16,883 bases of DNA from positions 1 to 16,883 of the forward strand of contig PKUI01000155.1 of assembly GCA_002869605.1 (NCBI GenBank). The letters run 5' to 3'. The position numbers and the translations under genes are program-made. Below, piece by piece: positions 10,391 through 16,883 of the stretch (positions within the stretch are counted from its first letter, which is position 1; each line of letters starts with the position of its first letter). This DNA is from Desulfuromonas sp. (GTDB lineage: Bacteria; Desulfobacterota; Desulfuromonadia; Desulfuromonadales; SZUA-401). Under the pieces are notes generated by a model that was not told the DNA's origin, ran no database searches, and saw only the letters and a list, made by a program, of their open reading frames with translations.

Positions 10391-10414
10391 AATGTTCCAC
10401 GTGGAACATTTTAC
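10387..10414. promoter_or_regulatory. parS centromere site in a 28-bp perfect palindrome
   Basis: The core TGTTCCACGTGGAACA (10393-10408) is a perfect 16-bp palindrome of the universal chromosomal parS class (B. subtilis consensus TGTTTCACGTGAAACA, allowing C/G at the variable symmetric positions). Symmetry extends six bases on each side, through GTAAAA and TTTTAC, to 28 bp without mismatch. It overlaps the mnmE TAA stop (10388-10390) and lies 20 bp before mnmG. The ParA and ParB genes are downstream. No T-run long enough for a standard terminator follows. Confidence 0.93.
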
Positions 10415-10433
10415 GGAATGGGGTCTATAGGGC

Positions 10434-12290
10434 ATGAATTACGGAACCGACTACGATGTGATCGTGGTGGGAGCAGGGCATGCTGGCTGCGAAGCAGCGC
10501 TGGCTGCTGCACGCATGGGAGTTCGGACCTTGCTGTTGACGATCCAGCTCGACGCGGTCGCGATGATGTCGTGCAACCCGGCGATCGGAGGTCTTGCCAA
10601 GGGACACCTGGTGAAAGAGATCGACGCCTTGGGTGGCGAGATGGCGCGCAATATCGATGCGACCGGTATCCAGTTCCGCACCCTGAACACCAAGAAGGGT
10701 CCGGCGGTACGTGCCTCGCGAGCTCAGGCCGACCGCATGGCCTACCGTGGACGGATGAAGCAGGTGGTCGAGAATACCCCGAATCTCGATCTGAAGCAGG
10801 GTGTTGTTACGGCACTGCGGGTTGAGGCGGGACGTATTGCTGGGGTGGAGACACGCGAAGGTTTGTATTTCCCTGGGCGCTCGGTGGTGTTAACAACCGG
10901 CACCTTTATGCGCGGTCTGATTCATGTCGGGATGCAAAACTACCCCGGGGGTAGGGCGGGTGAGCCTCCATCGCTCGGCATCTCTGATCAGTTGCGAGAA
11001 CTCGGATTCAGGGTTGGTCGACTCAAGACCGGAACCCCGGCCCGCTTGGCCGGACGTACAATTGACTTCTCGCGGCTCGAAGAGCAGCCGGGGGACGACC
11101 CGCCACGCCCCTTCTCTTTCGAGAACCGGGTGGTAAGGCAACAGCAGGTGCCGTGCCATATTACCTATACCAATCAACGTACCCACGATCTGATCCGGGG
11201 TGGTCTGGATCGTTCGCCCCTCTATTCGGGGGTCATCGAAGGGGTGGGGCCGCGCTACTGCCCGTCGATCGAAGACAAGGTGGTGCGCTTTCCGGACAAG
11301 AACCAGCACCAGATATTTCTGGAGCCTGAAGGGCTCGACTCGGATGAAATCTATCCGAATGGGATGTCGACCTCCTTGCCCCCGGATGTCCAGCTTGCAT
11401 TTCTACGTAGTATCGAAGGTCTTGAGCAGGTCGAGATTATGCGTCCTGGGTACGCCATCGAGTACGATTTTGTCGACCCGGTGCAGCTCTATGCAACCCT
11501 CGAGACCAAGGAGATCGCCGGGCTTTATCATGCAGGTCAGGTTAATGGGACCTCGGGTTACGAAGAGGCGGCAGCCCAGGGATTGATCGCCGGAATCAAC
11601 GCCGTGCTGAAACTGCGCGACGAAGAACCGCTGGTGTTGACCCGGGACCAGGCCTACATCGGTGTGTTGATTGATGACCTTGTGACCCTCGGCACCAGTG
11701 AGCCGTACCGGATGTTCACCTCACGGGCCGAATATCGCCTGTTGCTGCGTGAAGATAACGCCGACTTGCGCTTGACCCCGTTGGGGAGACGTGTTGGCCT
11801 GGTTGACGATCCGCGCTGGCAGCGTTTCGAGGAAAAGTGCGCAGGGCTGGAGAAGGGTAGGGAGCTGCTTGCAGAGGGGAAGCTTTCTCCGGCAGATACA
11901 GATGGAATGCAAGCGCTCGGAATTGACGAGTTGAAAAATGGGCAGAGCTTTACCGCGCTGTTGAGGCGTCCCGAAATAACGATCACGCAGTTGCAAGTAG
12001 TATCACCGGATCTGGCAGCCTTTGATCGTGAAGTTCTCGAGCAGTTGGAAATAGAGACCAAGTACGCTGGCTATATCGAGCGGCAGAAGGAACAGGTAGA
12101 GCGCTTCCACCAGGTTGAGAAGGTGGTAATCCCTGGCGATTTCGATTATGGCAAGGTAGCGAGCCTGTCGCGTGAAGTGGTGGAGAAGCTCGAGCGGGTC
12201 AGGCCGCAAACCCTCGGCCAGGCGTCACGCATCTCCGGGGTTACGCCCGCGGCTATCGCCGTGCTTGCGGTATTGCTGCGGGGGCGCTAA
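10434..12290 (+). CDS. mnmG: tRNA uridine-34 modification enzyme MnmG (GidA)
   Basis: FAD-dependent partner of MnmE in synthesising cmnm5U/nm5U at the wobble position of tRNAs. It has 618 residues, normal length. The FAD dinucleotide fold is at the N-terminus (DVIVVGAGHAGCEAALAAARMG, glycines at 13-18). Further family blocks are SCNPAIGGLAKGHLVKEIDALGG, GPRYCPSIEDKVVRF, PGYAIEYDFVDP, GQVNGTSGYEEAAAQGLIAGINA and TSRAEYRLLLREDNADLRLTP. The C-terminal helical domain, starting around residue 540, binds MnmE and tRNA. It follows mnmE after the 43-bp parS-bearing spacer, and its TAA overlaps the ATG of rsmG. Confidence 0.98.
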   Translation: MNYGTDYDVIVVGAGHAGCEAALAAARMGVRTLLLTIQLDAVAMMSCNPAIGGLAKGHLVKEIDALGGEMARNIDATGIQFRTLNTKKGPAVRASRAQADRMAYRGRMKQVVENTPNLDLKQGVVTALRVEAGRIAGVETREGLYFPGRSVVLTTGTFMRGLIHVGMQNYPGGRAGEPPSLGISDQLRELGFRVGRLKTGTPARLAGRTIDFSRLEEQPGDDPPRPFSFENRVVRQQQVPCHITYTNQRTHDLIRGGLDRSPLYSGVIEGVGPRYCPSIEDKVVRFPDKNQHQIFLEPEGLDSDEIYPNGMSTSLPPDVQLAFLRSIEGLEQVEIMRPGYAIEYDFVDPVQLYATLETKEIAGLYHAGQVNGTSGYEEAAAQGLIAGINAVLKLRDEEPLVLTRDQAYIGVLIDDLVTLGTSEPYRMFTSRAEYRLLLREDNADLRLTPLGRRVGLVDDPRWQRFEEKCAGLEKGRELLAEGKLSPADTDGMQALGIDELKNGQSFTALLRRPEITITQLQVVSPDLAAFDREVLEQLEIETKYAGYIERQKEQVERFHQVEKVVIPGDFDYGKVASLSREVVEKLERVRPQTLGQASRISGVTPAAIAVLAVLLRGR

Positions 12291-12937
12291 TGGCTCATCA
12301 GGAACGCCTCGCCGAGGGGCTGGCCGCACTGGGGTTGGAGGTTGACAATGGAGCCCGTGGGCAGCTGCTCGTCTATTTGTCCGAACTGCAGCGCTGGGCG
12401 CGGCGCATCAATCTGACCGCAATCCGTGATCTGGATGTCGGGATTGAAAAGCACCTGCTCGATTCCTTGACGCTTCTGCCGATGCTGCGGGGAGATGAGC
12501 GCTTGCTCGATATTGGATCTGGGGCCGGACTTCCGGGGATCCCGCTAAAAATCGCGCTTTCGGGGCTGGACCTGGTTTCGGTGGACGCGGCAGAAAAGAA
12601 GGTGCTTTTTCAGCGCCATGTGTTGCGCACGCTCGGTCTTGAGGCGCGCACAGAGCACAGCCGGGTCGAAGTATTGGCGGAAGATGAAACCTGTGCCGCG
12701 AGCTTTGACCTGGTAACGGCACGGGCCTTCTCGTCGCTCGAGTTACTGGTGGAGCTGGCCGCCCCGATGCTGAAAAAGGGCGGGCGGATCTTGGCGATGA
12801 AGGGTCCGGATGGTGAGGATGAATGGCAACGCTCGCACCTGAATGAGCAGGGCTGGAAATGTCTTTCAGTTAAACGCCTAACCCTCCCTTTCAGTCGTTC
12901 GCAAAGGACTATCTTGGTGCTGGCATTAATGGCTTGA
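12290..12937 (+). CDS. rsmG: 16S rRNA (guanine-527-N7) methyltransferase RsmG (GidB)
   Basis: SAM-dependent enzyme that methylates N7 of G527 in 16S rRNA. At 215 residues it has family length. The start ATG overlaps the mnmG stop (TAATG), implying coupled translation. Conserved blocks are LQRWARRINLTAIRD, HLLDSLTLLP, the SAM-binding loop LLDIGSGAGLPGIPLKIA (about 72-89), SVDAAEKKVLFQRHVLRTLGL and DLVTARAFSSLELLVELA. The C-terminus, PFSRSQRTILVLAL, is also typical. It ends the mnmE-mnmG-rsmG block; a 155-bp gap follows before parA. Confidence 0.96.
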   Translation: MAHQERLAEGLAALGLEVDNGARGQLLVYLSELQRWARRINLTAIRDLDVGIEKHLLDSLTLLPMLRGDERLLDIGSGAGLPGIPLKIALSGLDLVSVDAAEKKVLFQRHVLRTLGLEARTEHSRVEVLAEDETCAASFDLVTARAFSSLELLVELAAPMLKKGGRILAMKGPDGEDEWQRSHLNEQGWKCLSVKRLTLPFSRSQRTILVLALMA

Positions 12938-13092
12938 GAGTACTAGATATTGTGGTGATATTAGTGCGATAACAAGCTGTTGTTGTTGCCCTAAAAAGGG
13001 GGGAAGCTGAAGGTGTTTTGCCTTTGCTCGCCGGAGCGCTTGTGTTAACCTTGCCAGCTCTGTTCAAGAGGTATGAGATTAAGGAGAACTAC

Positions 13093-13857
13093 ATGGGGCG
13101 GGTGCTAGCCATTGCGAACCAGAAGGGCGGGGTGGGTAAAACCACGACCGCGGTCAATCTCGCAGCGTCGCTCGCTGCCGCCGAAAAGCGCACGCTACTG
13201 ATCGATATGGACCCGCAGGGGAATGCGACCAGTGGTATCGGGGTTGATAAGTCATCGCTCGATAGGACTATCTACCACGCCTTGATTGGTGAGGCCGATG
13301 CGCGGGATATTCTGGTGCATACGGTGCTTGATTCTCTCGATCTGCTCCCCGCGACCACCGACCTGATCGGTGCAGAGGTTGAACTGATTACCGCCTTTGC
13401 CAGGGAGTCGAAACTGCAGAGTGTTATTGACGCGCTGCGCGATGATTACGATTACATCATTATTGACTGTCCGCCGTCGCTTGGGCTACTCACGGTCAAT
13501 TCGCTGACCGCAGCCGACAGTGTACTGGTTCCCCTGCAGTGCGAGTTTTTCGCTCTCGAGGGCCTTAGCCAGTTGATGAGCACCATTCAGTTGATTCAGC
13601 GCGACCTGAATAAAAATCTGGAAATCCAGGGCATCATTCTGACCATGTTCGACAGTCGTAATAATCTCTCCCATCAGGTCACCGAGGAGGTGCGCAAGCA
13701 CTTCAGTGACCGGGTTTTTGAGACCATGATACCGCGCAATGTGCGCCTGTCCGAAGCGCCGAGCCACGGCCTGCCGGCACTGCTTTATGACGCATCCTCC
13801 ACGGGATCCGCGGCTTATCTGCAGCTGGCGCGCGAAGTGATCGAAGTAGGAGCTTGA
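13093..13857 (+). CDS. parA: Chromosome partitioning ATPase ParA (Soj)
   Basis: Deviant Walker ATPase that works with ParB and parS to segregate newly replicated origins. The ATG at 13093 gives 254 residues and follows AAGGAG at 13081-13086 with six-base spacing. The open frame extends 25 codons upstream to a TTG, but that segment is not ParA-like. Motifs are deviant Walker A KGGVGKTT (11-18, signature Lys11), Walker A' [13 protein letters not shown] (37-49) and Walker [14 protein letters not shown] (125-137). There is no N-terminal helix-turn-helix domain, which fits a chromosomal Soj type rather than a P1-like plasmid ParA. It is 6 bp upstream of parB. MinD is excluded by the DMDPQGN and EAPSHGLP blocks. 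Confidence 0.97.
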   Translation: MGRVLAIANQKGGVGKTTTAVNLAASLAAAEKRTLLIDMDPQGNATSGIGVDKSSLDRTIYHALIGEADARDILVHTVLDSLDLLPATTDLIGAEVELITAFARESKLQSVIDALRDDYDYIIIDCPPSLGLLTVNSLTAADSVLVPLQCEFFALEGLSQLMSTIQLIQRDLNKNLEIQGIILTMFDSRNNLSHQVTEEVRKHFSDRVFETMIPRNVRLSEAPSHGLPALLYDASSTGSAAYLQLAREVIEVGA

Positions 13858-13863
13858 TTCTGT

Positions 13864-14718
13864 ATGTCTAAACGACCAGCTCTCGGCAAGGGCATCGGTG
13901 CCCTGCTGAATACCGCCACCCAGGAAGGTGGACGTAAATACTTTCTCTGCCCGATCGAGGAGCTCAAGCCGCACGCTCAGCAGCCGCGCAAGACCTTCAA
14001 GGATGAAGCGCTGGACGAGCTGGCCGCGTCGATACGTGAAAAAGGAGTCATCCAGCCCCTAGTGGTGCGGCGCCAGGATGATCACTATCAGATCATCGCC
14101 GGTGAACGGCGCTGGAGAGCCTCGCAGAAGGCTGGCCTGAAAGAGGTCCCGGTCGTCATCCAGGACGTCTCCGAGGACTGGGCTCTGGAGATGGCGCTGA
14201 TCGAGAATATTCAGCGCGAAGATCTCAACCCGATCGAAGAGGCCGATGCCTACCGCAACCTGATGGACAGCTTTGCCCTGACTCAGGAAGAGGTGGCCAA
14301 GCGGGTAGGCAAGGAGCGTTCGACGGTCGCCAACGCGCTGCGGCTACTCCGTTTGCCGACCGCGGTGCAGGCCGATGTTACGGTCGGCACGATGAGCATG
14401 GGTCATGCCCGTGCGCTGTTGGCCCTTGAGAACGAGGAGGATCTGCTCGAAGCGCGTGAGCAGGTAATCAAGAAGGGGCTCTCGGTGCGTGACACCGAAG
14501 CGCTGGTCAAGAAGATCAAGAGTTTTGGCGTGGTGGCCAAGCCTGAAAAGAAAAAAGCCGCCGCCGACCCCGATTTGCTGCACCTTGAAGAGCGTTTGCA
14601 GCAGGCGCTCGGTACCCAGGTCAAGATTCAGCGCAAGGGCAAAGGGGGGAAACTCGAAGTCGTGTTCTATTCCCCGGATGATCTCGAAAGAATCCTGCAA
14701 CGCCTTAATATTCAATAA
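13864..14718 (+). CDS. parB: Chromosome partitioning protein ParB (Spo0J)
   Basis: parS-binding CTPase clamp that loads at parS and spreads along DNA, stimulating ParA. It has 284 residues. The N-terminal ParA-interacting peptide is KRPALGKGIGALL (3-15). The CTP-binding ParB/Srx domain carries QQPRKTF (39-45), GVIQPLVVR, GERRWRA (80-86) and ENIQREDLNPIEEA (114-127). The parS-binding helix-turn-helix is LTQEEVAKRVGKERSTVANALRLLRLP (139-165). A Lys/Ala-rich linker (about 225-235) leads to the C-terminal dimerisation domain (about 238-284). It is six bases after parA. Its likely target site is at 10393-10408. Confidence 0.97.
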   Translation: MSKRPALGKGIGALLNTATQEGGRKYFLCPIEELKPHAQQPRKTFKDEALDELAASIREKGVIQPLVVRRQDDHYQIIAGERRWRASQKAGLKEVPVVIQDVSEDWALEMALIENIQREDLNPIEEADAYRNLMDSFALTQEEVAKRVGKERSTVANALRLLRLPTAVQADVTVGTMSMGHARALLALENEEDLLEAREQVIKKGLSVRDTEALVKKIKSFGVVAKPEKKKAAADPDLLHLEERLQQALGTQVKIQRKGKGGKLEVVFYSPDDLERILQRLNIQ

Positions 14719-14768
14719 AAAATCCAGTAAACCCGTTCCGGCGGGAGCGACTAAGGACGGAGATAGCG

Positions 14769-15149
14769 ATGAGCATGAAAAAAGAAAAGCCGATTGAAAA
14801 GACCGATATCAAGGCCTTCCTCGGTACTGGCAGCCAGTTCGAGGGAAAGCTGATCTTTGATGAGATCGTGCGCATGGACGGTACCTTTCGTGGCGAAGTG
14901 ACCTCCAAGGATGTGTTGATTGTGGGTGAAACGGCGAACGTTGAGGGTGAAATCAACGTCGGTACCTTCATCCTAAGTGGCCGTTTCAAAGGAAACGTCA
15001 AGGCCAGCAACCGTGTCGAACTACGTGCCCCGGCGCATGTGGATGGCAACATCGAAACGCCGAAGTTGATCGTCGAAGAGGGCGTAATCTTCAATGGCCA
15101 ACTGGTGATGCCTGGTGGCACCAAGGCTCCAGCTGCTGCGGAAAAATAG
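14769..15149 (+). CDS. Bactofilin family cytoskeletal protein
   Basis: Bactofilins (DUF583) are right-handed beta-helix proteins that polymerise without nucleotide and scaffold enzymes or polar structures. The 126-residue product has a short charged N-terminal tail (1-14), a beta-helix core with periodic Gly/Val/Asn turns (about 15-112, from FLGTGSQFEGKLIFDEIVRMDGTFRGEV through APAHVDGNIETPKLIVEEGVIFNGQL) and a Pro/Ala-rich tail. GGAG at 14759-14762 precedes the ATG by six bases; a second ATG at 14775 is possible. It lies 50 bp after parB and is likely co-transcribed with parAB. In Myxococcus xanthus bactofilins position ParABS components, so a segregation-linked role is reasonable but inferred. 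Family call is firm, role is not. Confidence 0.9.
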   Translation: MSMKKEKPIEKTDIKAFLGTGSQFEGKLIFDEIVRMDGTFRGEVTSKDVLIVGETANVEGEINVGTFILSGRFKGNVKASNRVELRAPAHVDGNIETPKLIVEEGVIFNGQLVMPGGTKAPAAAEK

Positions 15150-15182
15150 GTTAGGCAGGGTCTAACAATAAGGGTTAAGGGC

Positions 15183-15211
15183 TTGACAAGGCCCGGATGC
15201 TGTGGTAGCAA
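15183..15211 (+). promoter_or_regulatory. Candidate promoter upstream of the atp operon
   Basis: A perfect -35 TTGACA (15183-15188) is followed after 17 bp by TAGCAA (15206-15211), which matches TATAAT at only three positions. The -35 lies within the inverted repeat GGGCTT-GACA-AGGCCC (15179-15194). Transcription from here would have to cross the T-run at 15235-15243 before reaching the b' gene. Confidence 0.45.
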
Positions 15212-15217
15212 TGCTCT

Positions 15218-15243
15218 GCTTTGCTCCCTGAAGCTTTTTTTTT
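15218..15243 (+). terminator. Weak terminator-like hairpin with nine-T run
   Basis: GCTTTG (15218-15223) can pair with TGAAGC (15229-15234) as a six-pair stem including two G-U pairs, followed directly by nine T's (15235-15243). It could end the parA-parB-bactofilin transcript or attenuate an atp leader starting near 15218. The stem is weak, so function is uncertain. Confidence 0.35.
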
Positions 15244-15257
15244 GGCCTGGAAAAAAT

Positions 15258-15270
15258 GTATACAGTATAC
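15258..15270. repeat. GTATAC-A-GTATAC repeat, possible operator
   Basis: Two copies of the self-palindromic hexamer GTATAC are separated by one A, making a 13-bp site that is symmetric about its centre. It lies 37 bp before the b' start, between the T-run and the ribosome site. Such a symmetric site in a leader or promoter could be a repressor-binding site or overlap a -10 element (TATACA or TATACC). No regulator is recognised. Confidence 0.35.
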
Positions 15271-15307
15271 CGATGGTCGGCGAATTCCGATCTCGTGAGG
15301 TGTGTCC

Positions 15308-15736
15308 GTGATCAGTATCGATTTCACAATTATCATTCAGTTTATCAACTTCTTTCTGTTGATCCTTCTGCTCAATACGATTCTCTATCGTCCGCTGCGT
15401 AAAATCCTTGAGGAGCGCCGCGCCACGATCGAGGGCGGGCACGGACGTGCCCAGGAGCTGGAGTCGCAGATCGAGGAAAAGATGGCTCGCTACCAGGAGC
15501 GTCTCCAGGAGGCCCGCAGCAAAGGGGCTCAGGAGCGTGCTGAACTGCGTAGTGGAGCTCAAGCCGAGGAAGCCAAGCTGCTTGGCGCGGCCCGTGAAAA
15601 GGCGACCGAGAAGATCCAGCAGATGAACAGCCGGATCGCCGAGGAAGCAACCGCGGCCCGCGACGCGCTGAAAAAGGAAACCGAGGCCATGGCGGCCGAA
15701 GTCGCCTCGAAAGTACTGGGGAGAGAATTGTCATGA
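15308..15736 (+). CDS. atpF': F-type ATP synthase b' subunit
   Basis: Second, b-like peripheral stalk subunit of F1Fo ATP synthase. The GTG at 15308 follows GAGGT (15297-15301) with six-base spacing and gives 142 residues; an in-frame GTG at 15302 abuts the ribosome site and is less likely. A single N-terminal membrane helix (about residues 3-25, ISIDFTIIIQFINFFLLILLLN) leads to LYRPLRKILEERRATIEGG and a long charged Ala/Glu/Arg/Lys-rich coiled coil. There is no signal peptide, unlike the following b subunit. Its stop overlaps the next start as ATGA. Gene symbols in this family vary (atpF', atpX, atpG), and assignment of b' versus b rests on order and shape. Confidence 0.88.
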   Translation: MISIDFTIIIQFINFFLLILLLNTILYRPLRKILEERRATIEGGHGRAQELESQIEEKMARYQERLQEARSKGAQERAELRSGAQAEEAKLLGAAREKATEKIQQMNSRIAEEATAARDALKKETEAMAAEVASKVLGRELS

Positions 15737-16317
15737 CTCGGTTGCAACGAAATACCGTCGTATCTGTTCTGACTGTTGCCGTCGTGGCAAGTGCCACGCT
15801 GGCTCTTGCCTCGGGTGGTGGAGAAGGCCACGGTGGAAACCTGCTCAAGGACTTTCTCTACCGAATCCTGAACTTCGCCATCATGATTGGTCTGCTTGCC
15901 TACTTCGTGGCCAAGCCGTTCAAAAATGGCATGGCGAATCGCCGCGAGTCGATCGAGAAGGCACTTGAGGAGGCCCGCAAGGCCCAGGCTGACGCCGAGG
16001 CAAAATTTGCCGAGTACGATGCCAAGCTTGCAGCGGCCAACGAGGAGATCGAGGAACTCTCAGCGGCGATCGGTCGCGAAGGGGAGCTCGAGCGCAAAAA
16101 TATCCTCGAAAATGCCGAGAAGATGGCAGCCAAGATCGAGCAAGATGCCGATCGCAACGCAGAGCTCGCCGTTTCCAAGGCCCGCGCTGAACTGCGTCAA
16201 GAGGCCGCAGTCCTGGCCGTCGAGCTGGCCAAAGGGCTGCTGGAAAAGAATTTCACCGCCGACGACCAGAAGCGTCTGGTTGACGAATATATCGAGAAGG
16301 TAGGGGAGCTACAGTGA
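15733..16317 (+). CDS. atpF: F-type ATP synthase b subunit
   Basis: Peripheral stalk subunit linking Fo to F1. It has 194 residues, with the ATG overlapping the b' stop (ATGA). An N-terminal signal-like segment (basic R3/R6, hydrophobic 9-26, ending LALAS with a plausible ALA cleavage site at 24-26) precedes a Gly/His-rich patch (GGGEGHGGN). Then comes the usual b-subunit membrane helix (about 38-62, FLYRILNFAIMIGLLAYFVAKPF) and a long coiled coil to the C-terminus. The extra N-terminal segment makes it longer than the ~156-residue E. coli b. It may be cleaved or remain as a second membrane helix. Its TGA overlaps the atpH GTG. Confidence 0.92.
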   Translation: MTRLQRNTVVSVLTVAVVASATLALASGGGEGHGGNLLKDFLYRILNFAIMIGLLAYFVAKPFKNGMANRRESIEKALEEARKAQADAEAKFAEYDAKLAAANEEIEELSAAIGREGELERKNILENAEKMAAKIEQDADRNAELAVSKARAELRQEAAVLAVELAKGLLEKNFTADDQKRLVDEYIEKVGELQ

Positions 16318-16856
16318 GAACGAGTGCGATTTCCCGCAGATACGCCCGCGCCCTGGTCGACCTTGCTGTCGAGCAGAAGGCGGTCGACACCTACAGTGAA
16401 GAACTGACCGGATTGGCAACGGCTTTCGCCCAAGAAGAGATGCTGCGCCTGATCTTGGAAAGCCCCACCTATCCGTTGGAAAAAAAGCAGGCCATCCTGG
16501 CCGATCTGAGCAAGGCGCTTAAGCTTTCCGATGGGATGCAGAAGTTCCTCGGTCTGCTGATGGAAAAGGGTCGCATCGATCAGCTCGCCGTGATCTGCGA
16601 CGATTACCGCCGCCTGGCCGATGAGCGTACCGGTGTGGTTCGCGCCAAGATCACCAGCGCTCAGGAGATGGCCGACAAGCAGGAAAAGGCGATCAGCAGT
16701 GCCCTCGAGAAGCAGACCGGCAAGCGCGTGGAACTCGCGGTTGCGACTGACGTGTCGCTGCTCGGTGGTCTGCAGGCCGAAATAGCGGGTCGCCTGTTCG
16801 ACGGCAGCCTGCGTTCCCAGTTGAAACGAATCGAAGATACCTTAACGAAGGGGTGA
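16314..16856 (+). CDS. atpH: F-type ATP synthase delta subunit
   Basis: OSCP-type subunit that joins the b/b' stalk to the top of the alpha3-beta3 head. It has 180 residues, normal length. The helical N-terminal domain starts SAISRRYARALVDLAVEQ, the usual delta opening. The C-terminal region has the conserved block LLGGLQAEIAGRLFDGSLRSQLKRIEDTL. The GTG start overlaps the atpF stop and has GGGGAG about five bases upstream. atpA begins nine bases after its stop, giving the standard order delta-alpha. Confidence 0.95.
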   Translation: MRTSAISRRYARALVDLAVEQKAVDTYSEELTGLATAFAQEEMLRLILESPTYPLEKKQAILADLSKALKLSDGMQKFLGLLMEKGRIDQLAVICDDYRRLADERTGVVRAKITSAQEMADKQEKAISSALEKQTGKRVELAVATDVSLLGGLQAEIAGRLFDGSLRSQLKRIEDTLTKG

Positions 16857-16865
16857 TAAAGTCTT

Positions 16866-16883
16866 ATGGAAATCAGAGCAGAA
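16866..16883 (+). CDS. atpA: F-type ATP synthase alpha subunit (first six codons)
   Basis: Only MEIRAE is visible before the window ends. This matches the usual AtpA opening (M-x-I-R-A-E-E-I-S), and the position directly after atpH is the standard one for the catalytic-head alpha subunit. The purine-rich AAGGGGTGATAAAG just upstream could serve as the ribosome site. The call rests on position plus six residues. Confidence 0.85.

Noticed and set aside
13018..13092. Possible N-terminal extension of ParA starting at a TTG
   Set aside because: The 25 added residues are not ParA-like, and a well-placed AAGGAG precedes the ATG at 13093, where ParA proteins normally begin.
12938..13092. Gap between rsmG and parA examined for a promoter, terminator or second parS
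   Set aside because: Only short hairpin-capable bits (CCCT-AAAA-AGGG near 12989-13000 and GCTC-GCCG-GAGC near 13026-13037) without T-runs, and no convincing -35/-10 pair or parS match were found.
15150..15166. GTTAG-GCAGGGT-CTAAC hairpin just after the bactofilin stop as a terminator
   Set aside because: Only five pairs, AT-rich, and not followed by a T-run.
14705..15562. A 285-codon open frame on the minus strand opposite the bactofilin gene, its downstream gap and the b' gene
   Set aside because: It lies antisense to two well-identified genes and across a regulatory gap, has no recognisable domain and a low-complexity Ser/Pro/Thr/Leu-rich sequence, typical of a shadow frame.

Overview
The window is a bacterial chromosome replication-origin region. 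Gene content, gene order and protein character (split ATP synthase operon with paired b and b' subunits, parAB next to a bactofilin) suggest a member of the Desulfuromonadales/Geobacterales group of the former Deltaproteobacteria. This placement rests on remembered gene order and sequence style, not on a search. Every gene found is a conserved housekeeping gene. There is no mobile element, CRISPR array, tRNA, rRNA or obvious foreign insert.

Left arm, all on the minus strand (1-5672): gyrB (C-terminus cut by the window edge), recF, dnaN and dnaA, i.e. the classical dnaA-dnaN-recF-gyrB cluster. Right arm, all on the plus strand (5995-16883): rpmH, rnpA, yidD, yidC, jag/khpB, mnmE, mnmG, rsmG, parA, parB, a bactofilin gene, then the start of an ATP synthase operon (atpF', atpF, atpH, first six codons of atpA). 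Transcription diverges from the dnaA-rpmH gap, as expected when genes are co-oriented with two departing replication forks.

The non-coding DNA carries the most informative signals. The dnaA-rpmH gap holds three identical 14-base extended DnaA boxes, two of them in a near-perfect palindrome abutting dnaA, plus an AT-rich stretch and a strong rpmH promoter. The dnaN-dnaA gap holds four weaker DnaA-box-like sites, an AT-rich stretch and a phased run of TAG/TAA triplets resembling DnaA-trios. Together these suggest a bipartite oriC flanking dnaA. Between mnmE and mnmG lies a perfect parS site embedded in a 28-bp palindrome, about 2.7 kb upstream of parA and 3.5 kb upstream of parB, so origin-linked segregation elements are present in full.

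Functionally the window joins replication initiation (DnaA, DnaN, GyrB, RecF, oriC), chromosome segregation (ParA, ParB, parS, possibly bactofilin), ribosome and tRNA maturation (L34, RnpA, MnmE, MnmG, RsmG), membrane protein insertion (YidD, YidC, with the RNA-binding Jag) and energy production (F-type ATP synthase). I see no convincing undescribed system. The points worth a second look are details of the origin, the parS site, the parAB-bactofilin linkage and the atp promoter region.
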